Assembly (NCBI GenBank): GCA_046590705.1
Contig: JBKJUK010000094.1
Location: forward strand, 1 to 26,454
Direction of reading: 5' to 3'
DNA from: JBKJUK01 sp046590705
GTDB taxonomy: Bacteria > Acidobacteriota > Thermoanaerobaculia > Gp7-AA8
DNA: 26,454 nucleotides
The notes beneath the pieces were generated by a model. It saw only the letters and a list, made by a program, of their open reading frames with translations, was not told where the DNA came from and made no database searches. This document shows positions 15,166 to 22,663 of this stretch, piece after piece (position 1 is the stretch's first letter; each line of letters begins with the position of its first letter). Made by a program: the position numbers and the translations under genes.

Positions 15166-15927
15166 ATGCGTTTCAGAACTTTTTTCAGACTGACCCTGTC
15201 ACTCCTCCTGCTCGCTGGCTGTTCGAGACCGGCAGAGAACGCGATTGAGGAAGAGACCCAGCCCGTCACCGTCGAGACAGCGACGTCTCTTGTTGATGCA
15301 GCGTCGATAAGTGGCCTCGTAAAACTGGAAGGCGCAATCGCCCCTTCTACGCCGGTGCAGATGAGTGGAGATCCAGCCTGCGAGCTCCATGGCCGAAGCT
15401 CGATTCCGGCTGTCGATGTCGTGCGCGGCGCTGGCGGAGAGTTGGCGAATGTCTTCGTGTACATCAAGGATTTCAGCGGCAACTTCGCCGCGCCAAAAGC
15501 CCCGGTCCTGCTCGATCAGAAAGACTGCATGTACGCTCCGCACGTGACCGGGCTGCAGGTAGGACAGGTTCTGCAGATCCGCAACAGCGATCCCACTCTG
15601 CATAACGTTCACGCCATGGGGAAAGTGAACGAGGCTTTCAACGAAGGACAACCAGTGAAAGGAATGGTTGACGAGAAAACGTTCGAGAAGCCAGAGGTGA
15701 TGATTCGCTTCAAATGCGACGTCCACTCATGGATGAATTCGTATGTCGGTGTGTTGCCGCATCCATTTTTTTCAGTGACCGCACCGAACGGAGCTTTTTC
15801 AATTCAGAACCTTCCTCCCGGTACCTATACCCTGGAGGCGTGGCATGAGAAGTTCGGGACACAAACGCAGAAAATCACTGTCGGACCGAAAGAGTCGAGG
15901 CAGATCAACTTTACGTTCAAGGTTTGA
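15166..15927 (+). CDS. Cupredoxin-like lipoprotein
   Basis: 253 residues. A signal peptide ends in the lipobox LLAGC with C19 as the lipidated residue, so the protein is membrane-anchored and faces the periplasm. Residues about 60-195 have cupredoxin features: H146 (LHNVHAMG), then C184, H187 and M190 in FKCDVHSWM, a ligand set matching type 1 copper centres. Residues about 200-253 look like a carboxypeptidase-regulatory/transthyretin-like beta domain (GAFSIQNLPPGTYTLEAWH). It is the first gene before coxB (44-nt gap), so an electron donor to, or copper carrier for, the oxidase is plausible. Methylamine-utilisation-type and plastocyanin-like annotations are alternatives. No strong Shine-Dalgarno is visible. 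Confidence 0.8.
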   Translation: MRFRTFFRLTLSLLLLAGCSRPAENAIEEETQPVTVETATSLVDAASISGLVKLEGAIAPSTPVQMSGDPACELHGRSSIPAVDVVRGAGGELANVFVYIKDFSGNFAAPKAPVLLDQKDCMYAPHVTGLQVGQVLQIRNSDPTLHNVHAMGKVNEAFNEGQPVKGMVDEKTFEKPEVMIRFKCDVHSWMNSYVGVLPHPFFSVTAPNGAFSIQNLPPGTYTLEAWHEKFGTQTQKITVGPKESRQINFTFKV

Positions 15928-15971
15928 GTACTCGCAACGCGGAGAGGGTTTTCTGAATCTCCCGCTGAAAA

Positions 15972-16679
15972 ATGTCGACTGACCATCACACCCTTCAATC
16001 AATGTGGCTGCCGGAGCTTGCTTCCCAGCATGGCGGTTCGATTGACCAGCTCTTCACGACCATTTTCTGGGTGACCGGTGTGGTCCTCCTACTCGTGCAG
16101 GCTCTGCTGATCTTCGTGCTCATCCGTTACCGACGCCGAGCGCATGGAGTTGCCACGTATTCGCATGGCAGCATCCGTCTCGAACTGCTGTGGACCGTTG
16201 TGCCGGCGATCATTCTTCTCGCGCTCTCTCTGATGAGTCGAAATCTCTGGGCCACCATGAAGGGAGGTCTCTACGCCGACGGACCGCGCGATGCGGCCGC
16301 CTGGCAGGTCCGCGTGATTCCTCAGCAGTACCAGTGGAACATCACGTATCCCGGACAGGATGCTCGATTCGATACTCCGGACGACGTGCAGACAATCAAC
16401 GAACTGCGACTTCCGGTGAATCGCGAAGTCCTGGTACGTCTCAAGTCGCGCGATGTCATTCACAGCTTCTTCCTGCCCGAAATGCGTGTGAAGCAGGATG
16501 CTCTTCCCAACGCTTACGTGCGTGTGCGCTTCAAGCCGATCAAGGAAGGGCGCTGGGAGATCGTCTGCGCTGAACTTTGCGGCCTGGGTCATTACCGCAT
16601 GCGCGGTTTCGTGACAGTGCAATCAGACGCTGCACTCGAGCAGTGGCTCGACGAGCGTCGTCCGGGGGCCTCCTCGTAA
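15972..16679 (+). CDS. coxB: Cytochrome c oxidase subunit II (CuA)
   Basis: 235 residues. Two transmembrane helices (about 26-50 and 73-92) anchor a periplasmic cupredoxin domain with the complete binuclear CuA site: H164 (VIHSFFLPEM) and C199, E201, C203, H207, M210 in CAELCGLGHYRM. Receives electrons from cytochrome c or a cupredoxin and passes them to heme a in subunit I. The conserved QYQWNITYPG segment (electron entry Trp) is present. There is no fused cytochrome c domain, so it is not a caa3-type subunit II, and no cleavable signal peptide is obvious. It is followed 19 nt later by coxA. Confidence 0.95.
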   Translation: MSTDHHTLQSMWLPELASQHGGSIDQLFTTIFWVTGVVLLLVQALLIFVLIRYRRRAHGVATYSHGSIRLELLWTVVPAIILLALSLMSRNLWATMKGGLYADGPRDAAAWQVRVIPQQYQWNITYPGQDARFDTPDDVQTINELRLPVNREVLVRLKSRDVIHSFFLPEMRVKQDALPNAYVRVRFKPIKEGRWEIVCAELCGLGHYRMRGFVTVQSDAALEQWLDERRPGASS

Positions 16680-16698
16680 CCCCGAGGTCGACGCTGGC

Positions 16699-18603
16699 GT
16701 GAGAGAGAAACGACAGGTCCGACTGGGCCATCGCTGGATATCTTCAGAAGACGTCGAGAGCACGCTGGAGACTGCGGCCATCGCTCCTGGTGCCAGACGG
16801 CGGCTCATTCTTGAAGCACGCCGCTCGCGTCAGGCCGAACAGAAACTCAACGCCGGCGTTCTCTCACCGGAATCCTTCGTCAACAGGTTTATCTTTTCGA
16901 CCGATCACAAAATCGTCGGCATTCAGTACATGCTTTTCGGCTTCGTCATGATGCTCATCAGCGGACTACTGGCAGGACTGATGCGCTGGCAGCTCGCATT
17001 CCCCGGCAGCCCCATCCCAGTCCTCGGATCGCTTTTTCCCTCGGGAATGCCTGGTGGAATCATGGTGCCGGAGTTCTACAACGCGCTCTTCACCATGCAC
17101 GCCACGATCATGATCTTTTTCGGCATCGTTCCCGTGCTCATCGGCGGCTTCGGCAACTACCTGATCCCTCTGCAGATTGGTGCGCGCGACTTCGCGTTTC
17201 CGCGACTGAACATGCTCTCGTTCTGGCTCACGCTCTCTGCCGGCATTCTCATGCTCGCTTCGTTCGGTGTCGCCGGTGGTGCCGCAAGCGGAGGCTGGAC
17301 AGCATACCCGCCGCTCAGCGCCATCGCGCTGGGGAACGGGCAGACACTGTGGATTCTCTCGATCGCTCTGGCAGGCGCCGCGTCCACGCTTGGTGCGGTG
17401 AATTTCCTCACCACCATCGTGAACATGCGTGCGTCAGGAATGACGTTCGGACGGTTGCCGCTCACCATCTGGTCCTTCATGGTGACATCAGTTCTGCTGT
17501 TGCTCTCGATCCCGGTATTGACCGCGGCAGGACTGCTGCTGTTATCGGATCGCGAACTCGGAAGCGGTTTCTTTGTGCCGGCCGGACTCGAGGTCTCGGG
17601 CGAGGCTGTGGTGGTACCAGCCGGAGGTCAGCCGCTGCTCTGGCAGCATCTGTTCTGGTTCTTCGGACACCCCGAGGTTTACATCATGATCCTTCCGGCC
17701 ATGGGGATGATCTCGGACATTCTTCCGGTCTTCGCCAGAAAGCCGATCTTCGGCTATCGGGCCATGACCATCTCCATGATGCTCATCGCCTTCCTCGGGT
17801 TCCTGGTCTGGGGACATCACATGTTCCAGTCCGGCATGAACCCGGCGCTTGGAACGTCGTTCATGCTGGCCACGATGCTCATCGCCGTTCCCTCGTCGAT
17901 CAAAACGTTCAACTGGCTCGGAACTCTCTGGGGCGGACAGATCGAGTTTTCCGTTCCGATGATGAATGCGCTGGCCTTCATCTCCATGTTCGTGATCGGA
18001 GGTCTCAGCGGAATCTTCATGGCTTCGACGCCGGTCGATGTGTTCCTGCACGACACCTACTTCATCGTCGGGCATATTCATTACGTGCTCTTCGGCGGGA
18101 CCATGTTCGCGATCTTCGCGGCCACTTCGTTCTGGTATCCGAAGATGTTTGGACGAATGATGAGCCGGCGACTCGGGGTCATTCACTTCTGGGTGACCAT
18201 CATCGGTTTCAACGGAGTCTTTTTTCCGATGCACATACTCGGGGTGCGGGGAATGCCGCGACGCCTTTTTGATTTTCGACAGTACGAGAACTTCGCGGAT
18301 CTGCACGGGCTGAATGTGCTGATGACCATGAGCGCGTTCCTGCTTATCGGCGGGCAGTTCATCTTCATGATCAACTTTTTCCGCAGCATGCGGGCAGGGG
18401 AGCGGGCACCCGCGAATCCCTGGCGCGCGAATACACTGGAGTGGTCAGTCGACCGCCCCGGACATGGAAACTTCGCTGAACTACCAGTCGTCTGGAGGCC
18501 TCCCTACGAGTACTCTGTTCCCGGAGCCGACGAGGATTACCTGCCGCAGGACAGGCCGGCAGCTCCTGCGACCGAGGCAGTGCAGGCTGGAGAGAAATCA
18601 TGA
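16699..18603 (+). CDS. coxA: Cytochrome c oxidase subunit I (heme-copper, A1-type)
   Basis: 634 residues, twelve or more membrane helices. Heme a ligands H134 (TMHATIM) and H461, heme a3 ligand H459 (VGHIHYV), CuB ligands H324, H373, H374, with the Tyr cross-link Y328 in GHPEVY. E326 of that motif marks the A1 group, and K402 in IAVPSSIKTFNW marks the K proton channel. Catalyses O2 reduction to water with proton pumping. The start is GTG at 16699; no in-frame ATG, GTG or TTG follows before the first helix, so an N-terminal extension of about 65 charged residues (RRRLILEARRSRQAEQ) is probably real, and it is unusual for the family. Ends with ATGA overlap into ctaA. Tail of about 60 residues after the last helix is Pro-rich. 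Confidence 0.96.
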   Translation: MREKRQVRLGHRWISSEDVESTLETAAIAPGARRRLILEARRSRQAEQKLNAGVLSPESFVNRFIFSTDHKIVGIQYMLFGFVMMLISGLLAGLMRWQLAFPGSPIPVLGSLFPSGMPGGIMVPEFYNALFTMHATIMIFFGIVPVLIGGFGNYLIPLQIGARDFAFPRLNMLSFWLTLSAGILMLASFGVAGGAASGGWTAYPPLSAIALGNGQTLWILSIALAGAASTLGAVNFLTTIVNMRASGMTFGRLPLTIWSFMVTSVLLLLSIPVLTAAGLLLLSDRELGSGFFVPAGLEVSGEAVVVPAGGQPLLWQHLFWFFGHPEVYIMILPAMGMISDILPVFARKPIFGYRAMTISMMLIAFLGFLVWGHHMFQSGMNPALGTSFMLATMLIAVPSSIKTFNWLGTLWGGQIEFSVPMMNALAFISMFVIGGLSGIFMASTPVDVFLHDTYFIVGHIHYVLFGGTMFAIFAATSFWYPKMFGRMMSRRLGVIHFWVTIIGFNGVFFPMHILGVRGMPRRLFDFRQYENFADLHGLNVLMTMSAFLLIGGQFIFMINFFRSMRAGERAPANPWRANTLEWSVDRPGHGNFAELPVVWRPPYEYSVPGADEDYLPQDRPAAPATEAVQAGEKS

Positions 18604-19547
18604 ACGGCGAAATTGAAACTCCGGTGTGGCTGCGGCGCTTCACGAAACTGACTGCGTTTTCGACGCTGTTTCTGATCTTTGCAGGAGCCATGGTGACCAG
18701 CACCGGATCAGGGCTGGCCGTGCCTGACTGGCCACTCTCCTACGGAATGTTGATGCCTCCCATGGTCGGTGGGATTTTCTACGAGCATGGGCACCGCATG
18801 ATCGCCACCCTGGTCGGGTTCTTCGTCCTGGTCCAGGCTTTCTGGCTGCAGCGCAGTGAGTCTCGTCGATTCCTTCGCAGGCTTGGCTGGATTTCGCTCG
18901 CTGCAGTGATCGTCCAGGGACTTCTCGGCGGTCTTACTGTGATCCTGCTGCTGCCGACGGCAATTTCAGTAGGCCACGCCTCAATCGCCGAGATCTTCTT
19001 CTGTCTCAATGTGGCGATAGCATTCTATTCGTCGCGCTATTTTCAGTCAGCCGGGACCTCTGAAGCGCATTCTCCACTGCAGCGACTCTCTGCTCTGATC
19101 GTCCTTGCCACATTCGCGCAAATCTTCTTCGGTGCGGTGATGAGACATCTCGGCGCGGGCCTTGCCATTCCGGACTTTCCGCTGTCATTCGGCAGGCTTG
19201 TGCCTGCTTTTACGAGCCTCGAGATCGGCATCAATTTCGTTCACAGGGTATGGGCGTTCGTGGTGGCGGCGCTCATTTTCGTTGCGCTCTTCAAGCACCG
19301 TACTTCTTCAGTCTCGCGCGGAAAGGGCGCGGTCCGCGCTCTGGCAATTCTGGTCATCGTGCAGATCACGCTCGGCGCCATGACCATCTGGAGCGGTAGA
19401 AATCCTCTGCTCACCAGTGTTCACGTTGCCACAGGTGCCGCGACCCTGGCTCTGGCCGTGATCTTCGCACTCACGCAGCGTGGGAGCATCGGTCGGCCCG
19501 CCAGCGAGAGTGTCGTACTGCAGCGCGGACAGGAACATCCAGCATGA
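18600..19547 (+). CDS. ctaA: Heme A synthase
   Basis: Oxidises the C8 methyl of heme O to the formyl group of heme A in the membrane. 315 residues with about eight hydrophobic segments arranged as two four-helix halves. Candidate heme ligands and conserved histidines are H63/H65 (FYEHGHRM), H126 (VGHASIAEIFF), H215 (NFVHRVWAF) and H275 (SVHVATGA). TGSGLAVPDWPLSYG in the first half and GAGLAIPDFPLSFG in the second show the internal duplication typical of COX15/CtaA. Starts within the coxA stop (ATGA) and ends in the ctaB start (ATGA), so heme A synthesis is translationally tied to oxidase production. Confidence 0.94.
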   Translation: MNGEIETPVWLRRFTKLTAFSTLFLIFAGAMVTSTGSGLAVPDWPLSYGMLMPPMVGGIFYEHGHRMIATLVGFFVLVQAFWLQRSESRRFLRRLGWISLAAVIVQGLLGGLTVILLLPTAISVGHASIAEIFFCLNVAIAFYSSRYFQSAGTSEAHSPLQRLSALIVLATFAQIFFGAVMRHLGAGLAIPDFPLSFGRLVPAFTSLEIGINFVHRVWAFVVAALIFVALFKHRTSSVSRGKGAVRALAILVIVQITLGAMTIWSGRNPLLTSVHVATGAATLALAVIFALTQRGSIGRPASESVVLQRGQEHPA

Positions 19548-20437
19548 GAGCTGATTCCATCGCGGCGGAGGATGCACTTCCCTCACGCTCGTTCTGGCGG
19601 GACTATCTGGAGCTCTCGAAGGCTCGCATCGTCTTCATGGTGCTGGTTACGACCGTTGCAGGTTTTCTGATCGCAACGCCGTCGTCGATCGATCTGATTG
19701 CTCTCATGCACGTGATCATCGGGACGGCCTTCATCGCGGCGGGAACCAACGCCTTGAATGAGTACGTAGAACGCGATCACGACCTGAAGATGGAACGGAC
19801 CAAACGACGGCCACTTCCCGGGGGAAGAATCACGGTGCGGGCCGCGCTGGTGTACTCGGTGCTGGTGTCTGTTTTCGGGATCGGCTACCTCGCTCTGGCT
19901 GTGAACGGCACAGCGGCGTTGCTCGCTCTGGCGACGCTCTGCACGTATCTCTTCCTCTACACACCGCTCAAGCGCCACACCACCCTGAACACGCTGGTGG
20001 GCGCAGTACCGGGAGCGATTCCTCCAATGATTGGCTGGAGCGGTGCGACTGGTGAACTCGCCCTCGGTGCCTGGATCCTTTTCGGCATCATGTTTCTCTG
20101 GCAGATTCCGCACTTCCTGGCCATCTCCTGGATCTATCGCGAAGACTACGCACGTGCGGGATTTCACATGCTCTCGGTGCACGATCCCGACGGCCGCGCC
20201 ACCTCCCGACAGGCGCTGCTCTACAGCGTTACGCTCATTCCAGTGACCCTCGCGCCGCTAGTCACAGGGATGGGATCGTATCTGTATGCGGCGATCGCCG
20301 TAGTCAGTAATCTCATTCTGCTTTACTACGCAGCGGCATTCGTGAAGTCGTGTGATACGGCGACCGCACGAAAGCTTTTTCTTTTCTCGAACATCTACCT
20401 GCTCCTGCTCATGGGCGGTCTCGTGGCGAGCCGATGA
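19544..20437 (+). CDS. ctaB: Protoheme IX farnesyltransferase (heme O synthase)
   Basis: Adds a farnesyl group to protoheme IX to make heme O, the substrate of CtaA. 297 residues, UbiA-type prenyltransferase with about nine membrane helices. The first aspartate-rich motif reads N72-EYVERDHD-LKMERTKRRPLP; the second is seen in YREDYARAGFHML near residue 200, followed by HDPDGRATSRQ. Overlaps ctaA upstream and coxC downstream by ATGA at both ends. Placing ctaA and ctaB between coxA and coxC is not the textbook order of oxidase loci, but is compatible with a single compact operon. Confidence 0.95.
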   Translation: MRADSIAAEDALPSRSFWRDYLELSKARIVFMVLVTTVAGFLIATPSSIDLIALMHVIIGTAFIAAGTNALNEYVERDHDLKMERTKRRPLPGGRITVRAALVYSVLVSVFGIGYLALAVNGTAALLALATLCTYLFLYTPLKRHTTLNTLVGAVPGAIPPMIGWSGATGELALGAWILFGIMFLWQIPHFLAISWIYREDYARAGFHMLSVHDPDGRATSRQALLYSVTLIPVTLAPLVTGMGSYLYAAIAVVSNLILLYYAAAFVKSCDTATARKLFLFSNIYLLLLMGGLVASR

Positions 20438-21012
20438 TGGATCGGTCGAGCATTGTGGAGCGGACTGCGGTAGCGCCGCTTACGTGGAGCGGCATATCGA
20501 ACGCTCTGCTGGGAACGTGGCTCTTCCTCGCGTCCGAGGTCATGTTCTTCACTGGCCTGCTGGGTGCCTGCCTCGTACTCAGGTCGGCCTCGGCGGAGTG
20601 GCCGGTCGATGGAAGCCTGCTCAACAGGCCTGTGGCTTCGATTGCTACCGGTCTGCTGCTGCTCTCGTCGTTTCTGATCAGTCGCGCCGTAGCCGCTGAC
20701 CGGACGGGACATGCGGATCGACGACGTTTGTTCGTGCTGATGGCACTTGCTGCAGGCGGGCTTTTCATGGCCCTGCAAGGTTGGGAAGTCCAGGAACTGA
20801 TCACAGCAGGCTTTTCCATGCGGTCGAGCCTCTTTGCGTCAAGCTTCCTGCTGCTGATGACTGTGCATGCCTTACATATTCTGGCGGGTCTGGCAGCGAT
20901 GGTCTGGTGCGTTTTCCGACCGCAGCGGACGAACGTTGCCGCTATTGCTCTGTACTTGTATTTCGTCAACGCCGTCTGGCTGACACTCTTCGTGTCGTTC
21001 TACATCCTATGA
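20434..21012 (+). CDS. coxC: Cytochrome c oxidase subunit III
   Basis: 192 residues with five membrane helices, the short bacterial form of subunit III. Signature segments are LGTWLFLASEVMFFTGLL (with the conserved glutamate), the helix MTVHALHILAGLAAMVW and the C-terminal YLYFVNAVWLTLFVSFYIL. It has no metal site; it stabilises subunit I and supports proton uptake. Two adjacent ATG codons (20434 and 20437) could start it; the first overlaps the ctaB stop. The stop overlaps the start of a 47-residue membrane peptide. Confidence 0.92.
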   Translation: MMDRSSIVERTAVAPLTWSGISNALLGTWLFLASEVMFFTGLLGACLVLRSASAEWPVDGSLLNRPVASIATGLLLLSSFLISRAVAADRTGHADRRRLFVLMALAAGGLFMALQGWEVQELITAGFSMRSSLFASSFLLLMTVHALHILAGLAAMVWCVFRPQRTNVAAIALYLYFVNAVWLTLFVSFYIL

Positions 21013-21152
21013 ATGTTCAGGAAACTGAAAGTGCCTCGCTCGTCGAGTGTTCGAAGCGCGGAATCTTGATAAGGCTGGTCATTGCCATCTTTCCGACGGC
21101 GCTCTCGGTCAGCTTCATTCTCGGGCTGATTCTGTTCGAGAACTGGGGCTGA
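21009..21152 (+). CDS. 47-residue single-helix membrane peptide in the oxidase operon
   Basis: ATG at 21009 overlaps the coxC stop by ATGA. The peptide has a polar N-terminal 17 residues and one hydrophobic helix (LIRLVIAIFPTALSVSFILG) near the C-terminus, ending LFENWG. Short one-helix proteins after subunit III are common in bacterial oxidase operons (subunit IV or assembly peptides). I do not recognise a named family. Its length, overlap and helix support it as real; it would be missed by a 50-residue cut-off. Its own stop overlaps an ATG (TGATG) whose frame runs into repeat DNA. Confidence 0.7.
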   Translation: MNVQETESASLVECSKRGILIRLVIAIFPTALSVSFILGLILFENWG

Positions 21153-21786
21153 TGAAGATGTCTGAGAATCAGTATCTCCGGGCCAGGAGCTTGCGCGCCA
21201 AAAGGCTAGCGGGTGGTTGTAGTACCAGGCGACGGGAACACTCACCATGCTGCGGTCGCGGTCTCCTCACGCGCCGGAGGCGCGCGTCGAAGGTAGCCGG
21301 TGGTAAGCGCAAAGCGCGCAGCCACCGAACTGGGACCGCAGCACATACATGCGCCCCGGCAGGGGCGCCAGAGGGATCACCACACATATCGCTCGTCGAA
21401 TTCCGATGTTTTGAAGGAACTCAGATACTCCTCCTGGAAGGTGCGCGGCGCGGGTGCTCTCTTCCTGCCAGTGAAGACTCGCGTGCGTGGAGGGGATTCC
21501 GATCTCCTCTGGCGCCCCTGCCGGGGCGCGTACATGATTGCGCTGCCGCCGATCCGGTGGCTGCGCGCATTGCGCTTACCACCGGCTACCCTCTGTTCGC
21601 GCCTCCGGCGCGCCTAGCCCGCATTTCTCAACTGCTTCGTTGCGAGGCGGCGGAGAGTGGCCTGGATGCGAGGCGCACGGCGGTTTCGCGACGAGGTCAT
21701 AGTTGACACTATGTCGAGGAGCGAAACCGTCGTGCAACGCAGCAGACAGGCCGCTATCCGCCGCCGGTGCAGAAGGAGTGTGAGAA
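21153..21786. other. Repeat-rich gap inside the oxidase locus
   Basis: About 630 nt between the small membrane peptide and the CPSC gene. 21153-21268 has no recognised content; an open frame begins in TGATG overlap at 21152 (KMSENQYLRARSLRAKRL) but soon enters repeats and may be a gene remnant. 21271-21614 is a long imperfect inverted repeat and 21614-21797 is a near-complete hairpin of family A. No transposase is seen. Confidence 0.7.
21271..21614. repeat. Long imperfect inverted repeat with about 130-nt centre
   Basis: Three blocks occur on the left in one order and on the right in reverse complement: GCGCCGGAGGCGCG (21271-21284) with GCGCCTCCGGCGCGCC (21599-21614); AGGTAGCCGGTGGTAAGCGC onwards (21291-21326) with 21556-21591; and GCGCCCCGGCAGGGGCGCC (21351-21369) with 21510-21529. 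The arms are therefore about 105 nt each around 21377-21506. Each block is also a small palindrome on its own. Confidence 0.8.
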
Positions 21787-21797
21787 ATGCGGGCTAG
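21614..21797. repeat. Family A palindromic element, copy 3 (184-nt full hairpin)
   Basis: Perfect 17-bp terminal inverted repeats, CTAGCCCGCATTTCTCA at 21614-21630 and its complement at 21781-21797. Further nested matches: GGCGGCGGAGAGTGGCCTG (21647-21665) with CAGGCCGCTATCCGCCGCC (21749-21767), GCACGGCGGTTTCGC with GCGAAACCGTCGTGC, and CATAGT/ACTATG at the centre. Nearly the whole element folds on itself. It contains the family core GCCGCTATCCGCCGCC but is about 100 nt longer than copies 1 and 2. Its right end supplies the ribosome-binding site and start codon of the next gene. Confidence 0.85.
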
Positions 21798-22095
21798 ATT
21801 CCTATCCAACAGATCTGCACGGATGCGCAAAGGGCTGCTCGCTTCTGCTCTGCTGAGTCTCGTGTTGTTCCTTGCCGCACCAGGCACTGCCCTGGCTTGT
21901 CCTTCCTGCAGTGAGACCTTGAATGACGGACAGAAGCCGAATGCACTGGCCCGGGGTTTCGCCTGGAACATCGGCGCCATGCTGTTGGTCCCGATGGCGC
22001 TGGTGGGCGGGGGCGTGTTGCTCGTGGCGCGGGCCAGACGCATGACCGATCTTCACCAGAAAAGCGACGGGGAGCTTCATGCACCGGAACGTTAG
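21787..22095 (+). CDS. Small CPSC-motif membrane protein of the oxidase locus
   Basis: 102 residues. A hydrophobic signal segment (about 16-36) is followed by ACPSC (C38, C41), then a short soluble part and one membrane helix (about 56-80), ending in a charged tail. The Cys pair lies just outside the membrane and could bind copper or undergo redox exchange; the neighbouring SCO1 gene fits copper delivery, but this is inference. ATG 21787 lies inside the terminal arm of the family A element and has an excellent AAGGAG site 8-9 nt upstream, also in the element. The alternative ATG 21823 would give a 90-residue protein with a more usual signal peptide (MRKGLLAS) but has no ribosome-binding site. 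The 3' end overlaps the SCO1 gene by 17 nt. Confidence 0.75.
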   Translation: MRARFLSNRSARMRKGLLASALLSLVLFLAAPGTALACPSCSETLNDGQKPNALARGFAWNIGAMLLVPMALVGGGVLLVARARRMTDLHQKSDGELHAPER

Positions 22096-22663
22096 GTTGT
22101 GGACGATGCTTTCGCTGCTGATCGTCTTCGTGAGCAGCGGTTGCCGTCCGGCCGAGAAATTGCCTGAACTCTATCCGCTTCCCTCGGCCGTTCTCACGTC
22201 GGTCGCTGGTACGCCATACCCACTCGATTCGCTGAAGGGTTCGGTGGCCATCTACGATTTCATCTTCACCACCTGCGCGGGCAGCTGTCCGCTGATGACC
22301 CGGAAGATGAAAACGTTGACGGAGGTGATGAGAGATCAGCCAGAGATCCGCTTCGTTTCCATTTCCGTAGATCCCCAGCATGATCGTCCCGAGGTGCTGG
22401 GACGTTATGCTGCATCGGTCAGCGGTGGCGACCCGCGCTGGACGTTTCTAACGGGAGAAAGCGCGCAGATCGTCGACCTGTCGGTAAAGGGATTCAAGCT
22501 CGCCGCCGGTGGACCGGGAGTCGGAGCCGAGAAGCTGCTGCACAGTCCCAAATTCGTACTGGTCGATCGCCGCGGGATGATTCGCGGATACTACGACACC
22601 AATACGCCTGAACGATTTGAACTGCTCGTCAAGCACGCGCGCGAGCTCGCGGAGAACGATTGA
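22079..22663 (+). CDS. SCO1/SenC-family copper chaperone lipoprotein
   Basis: 194 residues. N-terminal signal with lipobox VSSGC (C22), so periplasmic and lipid-anchored. Thioredoxin-like fold with the SCO copper site: C66 and C70 in TTCAGSCPLM and H155 in LLHSPKFVLVD; also VSISVDPQHDRPEVL. SCO proteins deliver copper to the CuA site of oxidase subunit II or keep its cysteines reduced. The start overlaps the CPSC gene by 17 nt, and the stop overlaps the DUF420 gene (TGATG). Complete, with all three copper ligands. Confidence 0.93.
   Translation: MHRNVRLWTMLSLLIVFVSSGCRPAEKLPELYPLPSAVLTSVAGTPYPLDSLKGSVAIYDFIFTTCAGSCPLMTRKMKTLTEVMRDQPEIRFVSISVDPQHDRPEVLGRYAASVSGGDPRWTFLTGESAQIVDLSVKGFKLAAGGPGVGAEKLLHSPKFVLVDRRGMIRGYYDTNTPERFELLVKHARELAEND

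Noticed and set aside
17349..18272. 307-residue + strand frame
   Set aside because: Out-of-frame shadow within coxA; His/Arg-rich with no membrane segments, while the coxA frame has all oxidase motifs.
17542..18306. 254-residue minus-strand frame
   Set aside because: Antisense to coxA; extremely charged and His-rich, as expected of a mirror frame.
21047..21706. 219-residue + strand frame
   Set aside because: Passes through the long inverted repeat and is not conserved-looking; only its first residues after 21152 are mentioned as a possible remnant.
21614..21797. Structured riboswitch or ncRNA
   Set aside because: The fold is explained by a palindromic element with other copies next to unrelated genes; no known riboswitch motif was recognised.
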